From Terrisporobacter mayombei (GTDB lineage Bacteria > Bacillota > Clostridia > Peptostreptococcales > Peptostreptococcaceae): 51,677 nucleotides of DNA. The stretch's first letter is position 1. Each line of letters starts with the position of its first letter. The notes below the pieces were generated by a model, which did not search any database, was not told the origin of the DNA, and saw only the letters and a list, made by a program, of their open reading frames with translations. The DNA lies in NCBI RefSeq assembly GCF_014333445.1, contig NZ_JACRYU010000015.1, positions 1 to 51,677 of the forward strand, in the 5' to 3' direction. The position numbers were made by a program, and so were the translations under genes. Below are positions 36,549 to 45,898 of the stretch, piece after piece.

Positions 36549-37407
36549 ATACTTTGCATATAGGTGTCATATCATTTTCAAAATTTATCTTTGATAACTT
36601 TAACTCTTTACTAAATCTATTAGTATCACTATTCAATATTGCTGCACATAATGCATCTACAAAAGCTATTTGACCTATCCTTGATGATATCCATCTACTA
36701 ACCTCATTTGAATACATTGTAGGTGTAATAAAAATATAATCTGCTATTTTAGCTAAGCTAGATTTATTATCACTTGTAATAGCTACCGTCTTAGCACCAC
36801 TTTTTTTAGCTGATTCTAGGGCTTCGATAACTGCTTTTGTCTCTCCTGATATAGAAAATGCTATGGCTACATCTTTATTTTCTAAGTGACCAGCACTAAT
36901 TTTTTGAAGAAAAAGATCTGAATAGTTTCTACATGAAAATCCTAAATGTAATAGTTTCCCAGTTAATTCAGCTGCTGCATTTGATGAATTTTCCATTCCA
37001 TATACATCTATTATATTTGATTTTTTCAATATATTTACAAATTCATATAACTTCTGTATATTTAGCTCATTAGCCATTTTAACAATGATTTCAATATCAT
37101 TTTGCAATACTTCTAGTGGTATTTGCCCCTTCTTTGATTTTTTATTAGATTGATTTACCTTCATATTTTTCTCAGAGGTGACTTCTTCTTTTAACACCAC
37201 TCTTTGAAACTCCTTCCAACTACTATATCCTGCATCCTTTATTGTCCTCACAATAGTATGTTGTCCTACTTTTATTTCGTATGATAATTGTCTAAGAGTC
37301 ATTATTCCAATTTTATTAGGATTCTTAATAAAATAATCTGCAACAAGCCTTTGTGCAGGTGAAAATGATTCATAATAAAGTCTATATTTATTCATCCAAG
37401 AAAACAT
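36547..37407 (-). CDS. RpiR/MurR family transcriptional regulator
   Basis: A 286-residue regulator with an N-terminal RpiR helix-turn-helix domain (FSPAQRLVADYFIKNPNKIG, then TLRQLSYEIKVGQHTIVRTI) and a C-terminal SIS domain from about 125 (IIDVYGMENSSNAAAELTGK, DVAIAFSISGETKAVIEALE), which in this family binds sugar phosphates. ATG 37407 follows AAAGGAGTAACT. It has its own terminator and most likely controls the ABC/PHP/HAD operon beyond the MATE remnant, which would fit a phosphorylated substrate. Confidence 0.92.
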   Translation of the reverse strand: MFSWMNKYRLYYESFSPAQRLVADYFIKNPNKIGIMTLRQLSYEIKVGQHTIVRTIKDAGYSSWKEFQRVVLKEEVTSEKNMKVNQSNKKSKKGQIPLEVLQNDIEIIVKMANELNIQKLYEFVNILKKSNIIDVYGMENSSNAAAELTGKLLHLGFSCRNYSDLFLQKISAGHLENKDVAIAFSISGETKAVIEALESAKKSGAKTVAITSDNKSSLAKIADYIFITPTMYSNEVSRWISSRIGQIAFVDALCAAILNSDTNRFSKELKLSKINFENDMTPICKV

Positions 37408-37613
37408 AGTTACTCCTTTTTTAAATAGAGCAATACTCCATTTTTTTAATTTATTTAATGATATTATAAATTAGCATAAAAAATTACTTAACGATAAATT
37501 AACATTGTTTTTTATAAAAATATTAATCTATATAATCTATAAAGTCATATATCTTGATAAAAAAATTATATGTTCTATATATCACTAAAAATAATAGAGC
37601 TAATGTAATATCT

Positions 37614-37650
37614 AATAAAAAAATAACCAAATTTTAAAATTTAGTTATTC
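37614..37650 (-). terminator. Terminator of niaR
   Basis: AATAACTAAATTTTAAAATTTGGTTATT on the minus strand (arms given as AATAAC and GTTATT with an AT core) is followed by seven Ts, 12 bases after the niaR stop. The remaining 37408-37613 holds only AT-rich sequence with the rpiR promoter region. Confidence 0.8.
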
Positions 37651-37661
37651 TTATACAAATA

Positions 37662-38171
37662 TTAAAATAATATATTTTTTTCTTTTAATTCTTTTTTGAT
37701 TTCTTCTAACGTTTCATCATCTGGAACTTCAATGGTATGAATATGATACTGTTGAGATAAACTAGACAGTTGTTTAAATCCATCTCTATTTGTTTTGTCC
37801 ATGAATTTTTTAATATCTCTATTTGATGATACATTTAAGTCTGCTCTTATTGTTCCATAAGTTGGATGGTCCACAATTACATCTTTTATTTTTCCACCTA
37901 AATCTACTATTATTTGTAGTTCTTCTAAAAGTTCTTCTGTTGTCTCATGATTTTTACTTTTTATTTCAAATTCTCTTTTTTCAAAACTATATATTATATA
38001 TCCAGTAGATGTAGCTAATATATCAATTCCAGAAGCTCTTAATAATGCAATATCTTTTACAACTATTTGTCTACTTACATTAAGTTCTTTTGCTAAGGCC
38101 TCACCCTTTACTGGCTTATTAGATGTTTTTAAAATATGTAATAATTTCTCTCTTCTTTCATTGCTGTTCAT
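37662..38171 (-). CDS. niaR: NiaR repressor of NAD biosynthesis (HTH plus 3H domain)
   Basis: A 169-residue repressor. The N-terminal HTH is KGEALAKELNVSRQIVVKDI followed by ALLRASGIDILATSTGYII. The C-terminal 3H domain has its histidines in VIVDHPTYGTIRADL (about 102) and QQYHIHTIEVPDD (about 147), which bind nicotinic acid and a metal in the family. It is divergent from nadABC, whose promoter carries a large palindrome; repression of nadA when niacin is present is expected. ATG 38171 follows AAGAAGGTGTATT. Confidence 0.93.
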   Translation of the reverse strand: MNSNERREKLLHILKTSNKPVKGEALAKELNVSRQIVVKDIALLRASGIDILATSTGYIIYSFEKREFEIKSKNHETTEELLEELQIIVDLGGKIKDVIVDHPTYGTIRADLNVSSNRDIKKFMDKTNRDGFKQLSSLSQQYHIHTIEVPDDETLEEIKKELKEKNILF

Positions 38172-38323
38172 AATACACCTTCTTTACAAGTAATTATTAT
38201 CCCATCTTTTTATTATTCTATATATAAATTATTCATAAATCAATACGTTATTTTTTACTCAATTTTTCAATAATTCACTAAAGTTTGTAACTTAATTAAG
38301 TTTTTAACTAAGTAGTTTTTTAG

Positions 38324-38352
38324 TTGTACACCAATTATCATGGTGATATAAT
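38324..38352 (+). promoter_or_regulatory. nadABC promoter
   Basis: TTGTAC (38324-38329), a 17-base spacer and a perfect TATAAT (38347-38352) precede nadA. The operator palindrome begins within the -10. Confidence 0.8.
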
Positions 38353-38388
38353 GAATTTACAAGTGTATATACACTTGTAAATTCATTA
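38349..38388. promoter_or_regulatory. NiaR operator, 40-bp perfect palindrome
   Basis: The left half TAATGAATTTACAAGTGTAT (38349-38368) is followed without a loop by its exact reverse complement to 38388. The inner part ACAAGTGT/ACACTTGT fits the ACAnGTGT-type half-sites I recall for Firmicute NiaR. It overlaps the nadA -10 and the transcription start region, so a bound repressor would block nadA. It could also form a hairpin in the nadA mRNA leader. Confidence 0.8.
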
Positions 38389-38408
38389 GTTAGAAAAGGG
38401 TGTAATTT

Positions 38409-39335
38409 ATGAGGAAAAATTTATCTGAAGATATATTAAAATTGAAGAAAGAAAAAAATGCTATTATCTTAGCTCACTTATATCAGCCTGCTGAAATTCA
38501 AGCAATAGCAGATTATATCGGTGACTCTTATTATTTAAGTAAAATAGCTCGTGATTGTGAAGAAGAATTAATTATATTCTGCGGAGTAAAATTTATGGGG
38601 GAAAGTGCTAAAATTTTATCACCTGAAAAAACAGTTATCTTACCTTCTACTAGTGCGGGGTGTCCAATGGCTGATATGGCAACAGCTCCTGATTTAGAGG
38701 AAGTGATAAAAGAATATCCAGATGCTTTTAAAGTATGTTATATAAATTCATCTTACGAAGTTAAAGCTCTTTGTGATGTTTCTGTTACATCATCTAGTGC
38801 ATTAGACATTTTAAAAAATGTACCTAATAAACAAATATTATTTTTACCAGATAGAAACTTAGGTAGCTATATAGCTGAATTCTTTCCAGACAAAGAATTT
38901 ATCTTCTGGCAAGGCTTCTGCCCTACCCACGAAAGAATAACAACAGATGATATACTTAAAGCTAAAGAAAAACATCCTACTGTAAAAGTTTTAACTCATC
39001 CTGAATGCAACAAAGAAGTAAGAGATTTAAGTGATTACATAGGAAGTACAAGCGGAATTATTAATTATGCTACTAAATGTGAAGATGATGAGTTTATAAT
39101 CTGTACTGAAGAAGGTATTTTATATGAATTAGAAAAAAGAAATCCTAATAAAAAATTCTACTTCCCAGAAAAAATACTTTGTCCTAATATGAAAAAAACT
39201 ACTTTAGAAAATGTCTATGATGCTTTATGTGGAAAAATTGATGAGGTTATTCTAGATGAGGAAATATCAAAAAAAGCTTTGACATCTCTAGAAAATATGC
39301 ACAAATTAGGGGAGATGGTTCTTTGTGAAAAATAA
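38409..39335 (+). CDS. nadA: Quinolinate synthase
   Basis: A 308-residue [4Fe-4S] enzyme that condenses iminoaspartate with dihydroxyacetone phosphate to give quinolinate. The three cluster cysteines are C85 (SAGCPMADMA), C171 (GFCPTHERI) and C258 (KILCPNMKKT), spaced as in the clostridial and Thermotoga enzymes. Other motifs are AHLYQPAEIQ, YINSSYEVKA and TSTSGI-like STSGIINY. ATG 38409 lies behind AAAAGGGTGTAATTT. The oxygen-sensitive cluster fits an anaerobe. Confidence 0.96.
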   Translation: MRKNLSEDILKLKKEKNAIILAHLYQPAEIQAIADYIGDSYYLSKIARDCEEELIIFCGVKFMGESAKILSPEKTVILPSTSAGCPMADMATAPDLEEVIKEYPDAFKVCYINSSYEVKALCDVSVTSSSALDILKNVPNKQILFLPDRNLGSYIAEFFPDKEFIFWQGFCPTHERITTDDILKAKEKHPTVKVLTHPECNKEVRDLSDYIGSTSGIINYATKCEDDEFIICTEEGILYELEKRNPNKKFYFPEKILCPNMKKTTLENVYDALCGKIDEVILDEEISKKALTSLENMHKLGEMVLCEK

Positions 39336-40617
39336 TTATGTTGATGTTTTAATTGTTGGATCTGGAGTTGCAGGATTATATTGTGCTTTAAATCTTCGTA
39401 ATGACTTGGACATTATGGTGGTTTCAAAGGACAAGTTAGATTGTACAAATACATATTTAGCACAAGGTGGTATTTCTGTTGCTAGAAATAAAGACGATGT
39501 TCCTTTTTTCGTAGAAGATACATTAAAAGCTGGTCAATATAAAAATGACTTGCAAGCAGTAAAAGTCTTAACTAGAGAATCTATTGAGAATGTTGATTAT
39601 TTAGTTAGCTTAGGACTTGATGTTGATAAAGATGAAGATGGAAATTGGGATTATACAAAAGAAGGAGCTCATTGTGTAAATAGAATAGTTCATACTCAAG
39701 ATAATACTGGTGAGAACGTAGCTAAAACACTTATAAAAAATGCTTTATCTCGAAATAACATTAGAATATCTGAAGATACCTTTCTTGTTGATATAATAGA
39801 AAAAAATAATAAATGTATAGGTGGAATTTTATTAAAGGATGATGAACAAATTAATGTTTTCGCTAAATGCGTAATTCTCGCATGTGGTGGTATTGGTGGT
39901 TTATATAAAAACTCTACTAGCCAAAGAATTTTAAGAGGTGATGGTCTTGCTGTAGCCCTTAGACATGATGTAGAACTTAAAGATATAAACTATATTCAGA
40001 TTCACCCAACAGCTTTTTATGATGAATCTGATGATGAAAGAAGATTTTTAATTTCTGAATCTGTAAGGGGTGAAGGCGGAAAACTTTATAATATTAATGG
40101 GGAAAGATTTATAGATGAACTTTTGCCTAGAGATGTTGTTTCTAAGGCTATTTTTAAAGAAATGAAAAAAACAAATTCTAATTATGTTTATCTAGATGTA
40201 AGCTTTTTAGATAGTGATTATTTAAAAAATAGATTCTCTACTATATATAATAAGTGTTTGGAAAAAGGCACTGATATTACTAAAAAACCTATAAAAGTCT
40301 CTCCTGCTCAGCACTATTTTATGGGTGGAATAAAAGTTAACTTAGATAGTGAGACTTCTATGGAAAATTTATATGCTGTAGGAGAAACTGCTTGTACTGG
40401 AATTCATGGTGCCAATAGACTTGCTAGTAACTCTTTACTTGAAGGTCTTGTATTTTCTAAGAGAGCCGCTAATGTAATTAACAATAAGATTGATAATTTA
40501 AATCTTAGTAAAATTGATATAGATGAAATTTACAAATCTAGAGAAGAAATTGAAGAAAATAACAGATGCTTAGTTATACAAGCTATTAGAGAAAAGGGTG
40601 GAGTAATTGATGATTAA
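39325..40617 (+). CDS. nadB: L-aspartate oxidase
   Basis: A 430-residue flavoprotein that oxidises L-aspartate to iminoaspartate for NadA. The FAD loop is VDVLIVGSGVAGLYCALNLR, the substrate region is LAQGGISVA, and the active-site blocks ESVRGEGGKLYN and PAQHYFMGGIKVN are present. The start is GTG 39325 behind AGGGGAG, overlapping nadA by 11 bases. It ends after GANRLASNSLLEGLVF and one more helix, so it lacks most of the C-terminal helical domain of the 540-residue E. coli enzyme; short forms are usual in clostridia. An anaerobe would use an acceptor such as fumarate. Confidence 0.95.
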   Translation: MKNNYVDVLIVGSGVAGLYCALNLRNDLDIMVVSKDKLDCTNTYLAQGGISVARNKDDVPFFVEDTLKAGQYKNDLQAVKVLTRESIENVDYLVSLGLDVDKDEDGNWDYTKEGAHCVNRIVHTQDNTGENVAKTLIKNALSRNNIRISEDTFLVDIIEKNNKCIGGILLKDDEQINVFAKCVILACGGIGGLYKNSTSQRILRGDGLAVALRHDVELKDINYIQIHPTAFYDESDDERRFLISESVRGEGGKLYNINGERFIDELLPRDVVSKAIFKEMKKTNSNYVYLDVSFLDSDYLKNRFSTIYNKCLEKGTDITKKPIKVSPAQHYFMGGIKVNLDSETSMENLYAVGETACTGIHGANRLASNSLLEGLVFSKRAANVINNKIDNLNLSKIDIDEIYKSREEIEENNRCLVIQAIREKGGVIDD

Positions 40618-41449
40618 TTTTTTAGTAGTAGATAAAATAATAAAGGATGCTCTTATTGAAGACATTCCTGGAGAAGATATAAGTACAAACTATGTTATAA
40701 GTGAAAATAGTATTTCTACTGTTGATTTAATTTGTAAGGAAGAAGGTATTATTTCTGGATTACAAGTTTTCGAGAGAGTATTTCATATATTAGGAAATGT
40801 TGAAGTCACTTTTTTTAAACAAGATGGAGATAAAATTTATCCCAAAGATAAAATAGCTATAATAAAAGGTAATACAAGAAATATCCTTCAAGGAGAAAGG
40901 GTTGCTCTAAATTTATTACAAAGAATGAGTGGTGTTGCCACTTTGACTAATAAATATGTGAAGGAAATAGAACATACCAATGCAAAGCTCCTTGATACTA
41001 GAAAGACTACTCCAAATTTGAAAATTTTAGAAAAGTACTCTGTTAAAATTGGTGGTGGACATAATCATAGATTTAATTTATCTGATGGTATAATGCTTAA
41101 AGATAATCATATCGCTGCCGCTGGTGGTATAACTAATGCAGTTAAACTTTGCAGAGAAAACTCTTCTTTTGTCAGAAAAATTGAAGTGGAAACGGAAAAT
41201 TTAGATATGGTGAAAGAAGCTCTTCATGCTAAAGCTGATATTATCATGTTAGATAATATGAACTTAGATATTGCAAAACAAGCAGTTGAAATGATTGGTG
41301 ATAATGCTATTATTGAGTTTTCTGGAAATGTATGTCTTGAGAATATAAAATCTATTGCTGAAATTGGGGTGGATTTTATTTCTGTAGGAGCACTTACTCA
41401 CTCTGCTAAGATACTTGACCTTAGTATGAAAAATTTAAAAAACATATAG
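40610..41449 (+). CDS. nadC: Nicotinate-nucleotide pyrophosphorylase (quinolinate phosphoribosyltransferase)
   Basis: A 279-residue enzyme that makes nicotinate mononucleotide from quinolinate and PRPP. Signature segments are LNLLQRMSGVATLT, LLDTRKTTPNLKILEKYSVK, GGGHNHRFNLSDGIMLKDNH and IEFSGNVCLENI. ATG 40610 follows GGGTGGAG and overlaps the end of nadB. It completes the de novo NAD branch. Confidence 0.97.
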   Translation: MINFLVVDKIIKDALIEDIPGEDISTNYVISENSISTVDLICKEEGIISGLQVFERVFHILGNVEVTFFKQDGDKIYPKDKIAIIKGNTRNILQGERVALNLLQRMSGVATLTNKYVKEIEHTNAKLLDTRKTTPNLKILEKYSVKIGGGHNHRFNLSDGIMLKDNHIAAAGGITNAVKLCRENSSFVRKIEVETENLDMVKEALHAKADIIMLDNMNLDIAKQAVEMIGDNAIIEFSGNVCLENIKSIAEIGVDFISVGALTHSAKILDLSMKNLKNI

Positions 41450-41451
41450 TT

Positions 41452-41492
41452 AAAAGTAGGTACTAAGTAGTTTTATTTAGTACCTACTTTTT
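41452..41492 (+). terminator. Terminator of nadABC
   Basis: AAAAGTAGGTACTAA and TTAGTACCTACTTTT pair around a short loop and end in a U-run directly after nadC. Confidence 0.92.
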
Positions 41493-41591
41493 TATTATAA
41501 TAAAATTTAGTTTAATATATTTTTTAGTTATAATAAGTATAAATTTACTTTTTAAGTATAATTTATTATTTTAGTGTATTTGGAGGTTATT

Positions 41592-42242
41592 ATGGATATA
41601 GATTATTATGCTAAAATTTTATGGGATTACCATAAACTAGATGAAAAACTTAAAAAATGTGATGTTATCTTAGGATTTGGTAGTCATGATTTACATGTAG
41701 CATCAAGATGTGCAGAACTATTCTTAAATGGATACGGTGATAAAATTATTTTTACAGGTGGATTTGGTAGAATTACTAAAGATTTATGGAACATGACTGA
41801 AGCTGATAAATTTGCTGAAATTGCAATATATATGGGAGTTCCTAAAAATAAAATCATCATAGAAAACAAGGCTACAAATACAGGAGAAAATATAAGTAAA
41901 ACTAAAAATATTTTAAATAAATTAAATATTACCCCCTCTTCTTTTATAGTAGTTGATAAACCTTATAGAGAAAGAAGAACTTTTGCCACTCTAAAAAAGC
42001 AATGGTCTGAAATTGATTTTGTTATTACTTCTCCACAACATACTTATGAAGAATATTGTTATTTTTATTCTAATGGAGAAATTTCTAAAGATGAATTTAT
42101 AAGTATTATGGTTGGTGATTTACAGCGAATTGATTTATATGGTAAGAATGGATTTCAAATTAAACAAGAAATTCCCGAAAAAGTATGGAGTGCTTATAAT
42201 AAGCTCATTAATCTAGGTTTTACAAATCATTTATGTAAATAA
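41592..42242 (+). CDS. YdcF/SanA-like DUF218 protein
   Basis: A protein of about 216 residues of the DUF218 (ElyC/SanA/YdcF) superfamily. CDVILGFGSHDLHVASRCAE starts the Rossmann-like domain; IIFTGGFGRIT and ENKATNTGENISKTKNIL are the family's conserved blocks, and VVDKPYRERRTFATLKKQW follows. It has no membrane anchor, so it resembles soluble YdcF (which binds SAM in E. coli; its function is unknown). ATG 41592 is preceded by TTGGAGGTTATT. It stands alone between terminator and exporter gene. Confidence 0.85.
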   Translation: MDIDYYAKILWDYHKLDEKLKKCDVILGFGSHDLHVASRCAELFLNGYGDKIIFTGGFGRITKDLWNMTEADKFAEIAIYMGVPKNKIIIENKATNTGENISKTKNILNKLNITPSSFIVVDKPYRERRTFATLKKQWSEIDFVITSPQHTYEEYCYFYSNGEISKDEFISIMVGDLQRIDLYGKNGFQIKQEIPEKVWSAYNKLINLGFTNHLCK

Positions 42243-42338
42243 AAAATTCAATTCTCTCATTTTACTATGTTTTTCATAATTTGGGAGATAATAATTATGA
42301 AATTTTATAATATAAAAACTAATTAAAGGAGAGATAAA

Positions 42339-43772
42339 ATGTCACAAACTAATGAAAATACAAACAATCATAAAAATATATGGCTTATTTTAATTGCCAC
42401 ATGTTTATTTACATTTATGTCTACTTTAGATGCTAGTATTGTAAATATAGCAATGCCAACCATGTCTAAAAGTTTATCAATTGATATGAGTGATGCTGAA
42501 TGGATAGTATCTGTATATATGATTACTATATGTTGTTTATTAATTTTTTGGGGTAAAATTAGTGATTCCATAGGAAAAGTGAGAGTATTTAAAATTGGTA
42601 CAGTTATATTTGTAATAGGATCATTATTTTGTGGAATAAGTCCTTCCCTTGAAATACTTTTAATATCAAGGATAATTCAAGCACTTGGTGCTAGTATGAC
42701 TATGGCTACAAATTATGGAATAATAACAGAAAATTTCCCTAAAGAAATGAGAGGTAAAAGTTTAGGTATATTAGGAAGCTTTGTTTCCCTTGGAAGTATT
42801 GCAGGTCCTGGGATAGGAGGGATTATCATTCAAAGATTGTCTTGGCATTATATATTTTTGATTAACATACCTATTGGTTTATTTGCCATTATACTTGGGT
42901 ACCTTGTTTTTCCAAAATCAAAAAAGAAAGATATTCCTTTAAATTTAGATTTTTTAGGATTTATATTGTTTGATATAAGTATAATCTCATTATTTATGGG
43001 AATATTCATTGGGCAAGTTACAGGTTTTAGAGCTCCTCTTGTAATTGGGTTATTTATTTTATTTGTTTTAACTCTTATTGGATTTATATTTAGAGAAAAA
43101 AAAGCAAAAGATCCTTTGATAGATATGACTATATTTAATAGTAAATCATTTTCTTTAGGTTTACTTTGTGCATTACTTATATTTTCATCAAACTTATTTA
43201 TGAATACGTTGATACCTTTTTATCTACAAGATACTTTAAAATTATCTTCTTTATTATCTGGATTTATACTTATGTGTGTTCCTATTGCAATGGTTTTTGT
43301 TGCACCTATTAGTGGTACTTTATCTGATAAATTTGGTTCTGAAGGTTTAACTTTTATAGGTCTTTTAATTGTATGTATTTCTCAATTTTTATTTATATTT
43401 ATAAGTATAAATACTTCAATTCCATATTTAGTAATACTTGCTCTTTTAACAGGTACAGGAGTTGCACTTTTTCAATCGCCAAATAATTCAATAATAATGT
43501 CCTCAGTTGAACCAAATCATTTAGGTATTGCTGGTAGTATAAACTCTTTAGCTAGAAATTTAGGTATGGTTATTGGACTTTCTTTATCTACTACTATACT
43601 ATATAGCTCAATGAGTTATATAGCTGAATATAAAGTAACTAGCTATATCAAAGGACGAGATGACTTATTTTTATATGGATTACATGTAGCTTTTAGTGTT
43701 TCCTTTGTAATTTGCTTTATAGCTTTTTTAATAACTGTATATAGGTTATTTAAGAAAAAATTTATGTCATAA
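42339..43772 (+). CDS. MFS drug exporter, DHA2 (EmrB/QacA) family
   Basis: A 477-residue membrane protein with 14 predicted helices. LDASIVNIAMPTMSKSLSID in helix 1 carries the motif D1 of DHA2 antiporters; motif A is GKISDSIGKVRVFKIG near residue 72 and motif C is LGSIAGPGIGGIIIQRLSWH near 155. ATG 42339 follows AAAGGAGAGATAAA. It probably exports hydrophobic drugs or a metabolite by proton antiport. No regulator gene is adjacent and no terminator is evident after it. Confidence 0.93.
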   Translation: MSQTNENTNNHKNIWLILIATCLFTFMSTLDASIVNIAMPTMSKSLSIDMSDAEWIVSVYMITICCLLIFWGKISDSIGKVRVFKIGTVIFVIGSLFCGISPSLEILLISRIIQALGASMTMATNYGIITENFPKEMRGKSLGILGSFVSLGSIAGPGIGGIIIQRLSWHYIFLINIPIGLFAIILGYLVFPKSKKKDIPLNLDFLGFILFDISIISLFMGIFIGQVTGFRAPLVIGLFILFVLTLIGFIFREKKAKDPLIDMTIFNSKSFSLGLLCALLIFSSNLFMNTLIPFYLQDTLKLSSLLSGFILMCVPIAMVFVAPISGTLSDKFGSEGLTFIGLLIVCISQFLFIFISINTSIPYLVILALLTGTGVALFQSPNNSIIMSSVEPNHLGIAGSINSLARNLGMVIGLSLSTTILYSSMSYIAEYKVTSYIKGRDDLFLYGLHVAFSVSFVICFIAFLITVYRLFKKKFMS

Positions 43773-43903
43773 TAAAACATAAGTAGTGAATTATCTAGTT
43801 ATCAATTTAATATTAATTTCCATTAAATTCTTTGTAAATATTACTCATTTGTGGTATCCTATAATATCAGAAAAAATTTATACATATATACGGAGGAATA
43901 AAT

Positions 43904-44842
43904 ATGTCATTTTTAATTTTAATTATAGGCTTCTTTTTACTTATAAAAGGAGCTGATATATTCGTGGAAGGTGCTGCTTCTATAGCAAGAAGATTTAATG
44001 TTCCTGCAATGGTTATTGGTCTTACAATTGTTGCAATGGGTACATCTGCACCAGAGGCTGCTGTTAGTATTACATCTTCATTAGCAGGGCAAAATGATAT
44101 GAGTGTTGCTAATGTTGTTGGTTCTAACTTCTTTAATATACTTATGGTTCTTGGTGTATCATCAATAATTGCTACATTACCAGTACAACAAAGTACTATT
44201 AAAAAAGATGCTCCTTTCTTATTATTAGTAAGTGGATTATTACTTTTATTTGGTTTAGATTTAAAAATTGGAAGAACAGAAGGTTTAATATTACTAGCTG
44301 TATTTGCTTACTTCTTAATAGATACTGTAAGGACAGCTAAAAAAGGTAGTTCTGAAGAATCTGCTACAACAATGGATGTAGAAATAAATGAAAATGATTC
44401 TATGATTAAAACTATATTATTAAGTATACTTGGTATAGTTGGCATAGTAATTGGTGGAGATATGGTTGTAAATTCTGCAACAGACATAGCTACTTCTTTT
44501 GGTATGAGTGCAAACTTAGTTGGGTTAACTATAGTTGCTGTTGGTACATCTTTACCTGAATTTGTTACATCTATAGTTGCTATAAAAAAGGGTGAAACTG
44601 AGATTGCCATAGGTAATGTTATAGGTTCTAATATATTTAACATATTATTAGTTTTAGGATTAGCTACAGCAATAAGTCCTATTACTATAAGCTTCTTAGC
44701 TTTGACTGACATAATCTTTATGGTTGCTATAACAGTTCTTTTATTCTTATTCATGAAAAAGAACAGCTCTCTTGTTAAAAGCCAAGGAATTATACTAGTT
44801 GCTATTTACATAGCTTATATGGCATATACTATTATGAGATAA
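43904..44842 (+). CDS. CaCA family Na+/Ca2+ antiporter (YrbG type), paralogue 1
   Basis: A 312-residue protein with two inverted five-helix repeats. The alpha repeats are GLTIVAMGTSAPEAAVSITS (about 39-58) with NVVGSNFFNIL, and GLTIVAVGTSLPEFVTSIVA (about 207-226) with NVIGSNIFNIL. Two acidic ion-binding residues (E in APEAA and PEFV) are intact. The central loop is polar. Ribosome site GGAGG precedes ATG 43904. Its neighbour is a close tandem copy. Confidence 0.94.
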   Translation: MSFLILIIGFFLLIKGADIFVEGAASIARRFNVPAMVIGLTIVAMGTSAPEAAVSITSSLAGQNDMSVANVVGSNFFNILMVLGVSSIIATLPVQQSTIKKDAPFLLLVSGLLLLFGLDLKIGRTEGLILLAVFAYFLIDTVRTAKKGSSEESATTMDVEINENDSMIKTILLSILGIVGIVIGGDMVVNSATDIATSFGMSANLVGLTIVAVGTSLPEFVTSIVAIKKGETEIAIGNVIGSNIFNILLVLGLATAISPITISFLALTDIIFMVAITVLLFLFMKKNSSLVKSQGIILVAIYIAYMAYTIMR

Positions 44843-44894
44843 AACAAATACTGAAAATATAAATTATTTTACATATATTTAGGAGGGGTTTTTA

Positions 44895-45842
44895 ATGTCG
44901 TTTATAGTATTACTTATAGGTTTCTTTTTTCTTATAAAAGGAGCTGATTTATTCGTTGAAGGATCTGCATCTATCGCTAGGAGATTTAATGTTCCCGCAA
45001 TGGTTATCGGTCTTACAATTGTTGCTATGGGTACATCTGCACCAGAAGCTGCTGTTAGTATTACATCATCTTTAGTTGGACAAAATGATATGAGTGTGGC
45101 CAATGTTGTTGGTTCTAATTTTTTTAATATTCTTATAGTTCTTGGATTTTCTTCTATTTTAAATAGATTACCAGTTCAAGATAATACTATTAAAAAAGAC
45201 ACCCCTTTCTTACTTTTAATAAGTGGATTATTATTATTATTTGGGTTAAATTTCAATATAAACAGAATAGAAGGTATTATATTTTTAATTTTCTTTGCTT
45301 ACTTCTTAATAGCAACAATTAAAAGTGCTAAAAATATTGATAATAATACATTAGCTGAAACTGCAACTACTGCAGAATTAGAGCTTGTCAATGAATCACC
45401 TATAATAAAAACTATATTATTAAGTGTAATCGGTATAATTGGAATAATTTTAGGTGGTGATATGGTTGTAGACTCTGCCACTAATATTGCTACGTCTTTT
45501 GGTATGAGCGAAAATCTAGTTGGCTTAACTATAGTTGCAGTTGGTACATCTTTGCCTGAATTTGTTACATCTGTAGTTGCTGTGAAAAAAGGTGAAACTG
45601 AAATTGCTATCGGTAATGTTATTGGTTCAAACATATTTAACATATTATTTGTTTTAGGTTTGGCAACAATAATAAGTCCTATAACTATTAGTATGTTTGC
45701 ATTGATAGATATAATATTTATGATAGTAATTACAGTTCTTTTATATTTATTTATGAAGAAAAATAATTCACTTAATAAAACACAAGGATATTTATTTATT
45801 ATAATTTATATAGCTTATATGGCTTATACAATAATGAGATAA
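44895..45842 (+). CDS. CaCA family Na+/Ca2+ antiporter (YrbG type), paralogue 2
   Basis: A 315-residue protein that is nearly identical to the preceding one over the first alpha repeat and the second, while the central loop and several helices have diverged (KSAKNIDNNTLAETATTAEL in place of RTAKKGSSEESATTMDVEIN). AGGAGGGG precedes ATG 44895, and it lies 52 bases after paralogue 1, so the two form an operon. Conserved ion-site motifs suggest both are active; they may differ in ion or regulation, or form a heterodimer, which is speculation. Confidence 0.94.
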   Translation: MSFIVLLIGFFFLIKGADLFVEGSASIARRFNVPAMVIGLTIVAMGTSAPEAAVSITSSLVGQNDMSVANVVGSNFFNILIVLGFSSILNRLPVQDNTIKKDTPFLLLISGLLLLFGLNFNINRIEGIIFLIFFAYFLIATIKSAKNIDNNTLAETATTAELELVNESPIIKTILLSVIGIIGIILGGDMVVDSATNIATSFGMSENLVGLTIVAVGTSLPEFVTSVVAVKKGETEIAIGNVIGSNIFNILFVLGLATIISPITISMFALIDIIFMIVITVLLYLFMKKNNSLNKTQGYLFIIIYIAYMAYTIMR

Positions 45843-45889
45843 TGATAAAAGAAGTTATAAATTTAAAAATTTATAACTTCTTTTATCAT
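45842..45889. terminator. Bidirectional terminator between the exchanger and gcvPB
   Basis: A perfect 23-bp inverted repeat (arms 45842-45864 and 45867-45889) around a two-base loop lies between convergent genes. It has A and T runs on both sides, so it can stop transcripts from either strand. Confidence 0.9.
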
Positions 45890-45898
45890 ATTAATTTA

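Noticed and set aside
39325..40617. NadB truncated at the C-terminus
   Set aside because: It lacks most of the helical domain of E. coli NadB, but catalytic blocks are complete, the stop is clean and overlapped by nadC, and short forms are usual in clostridia.
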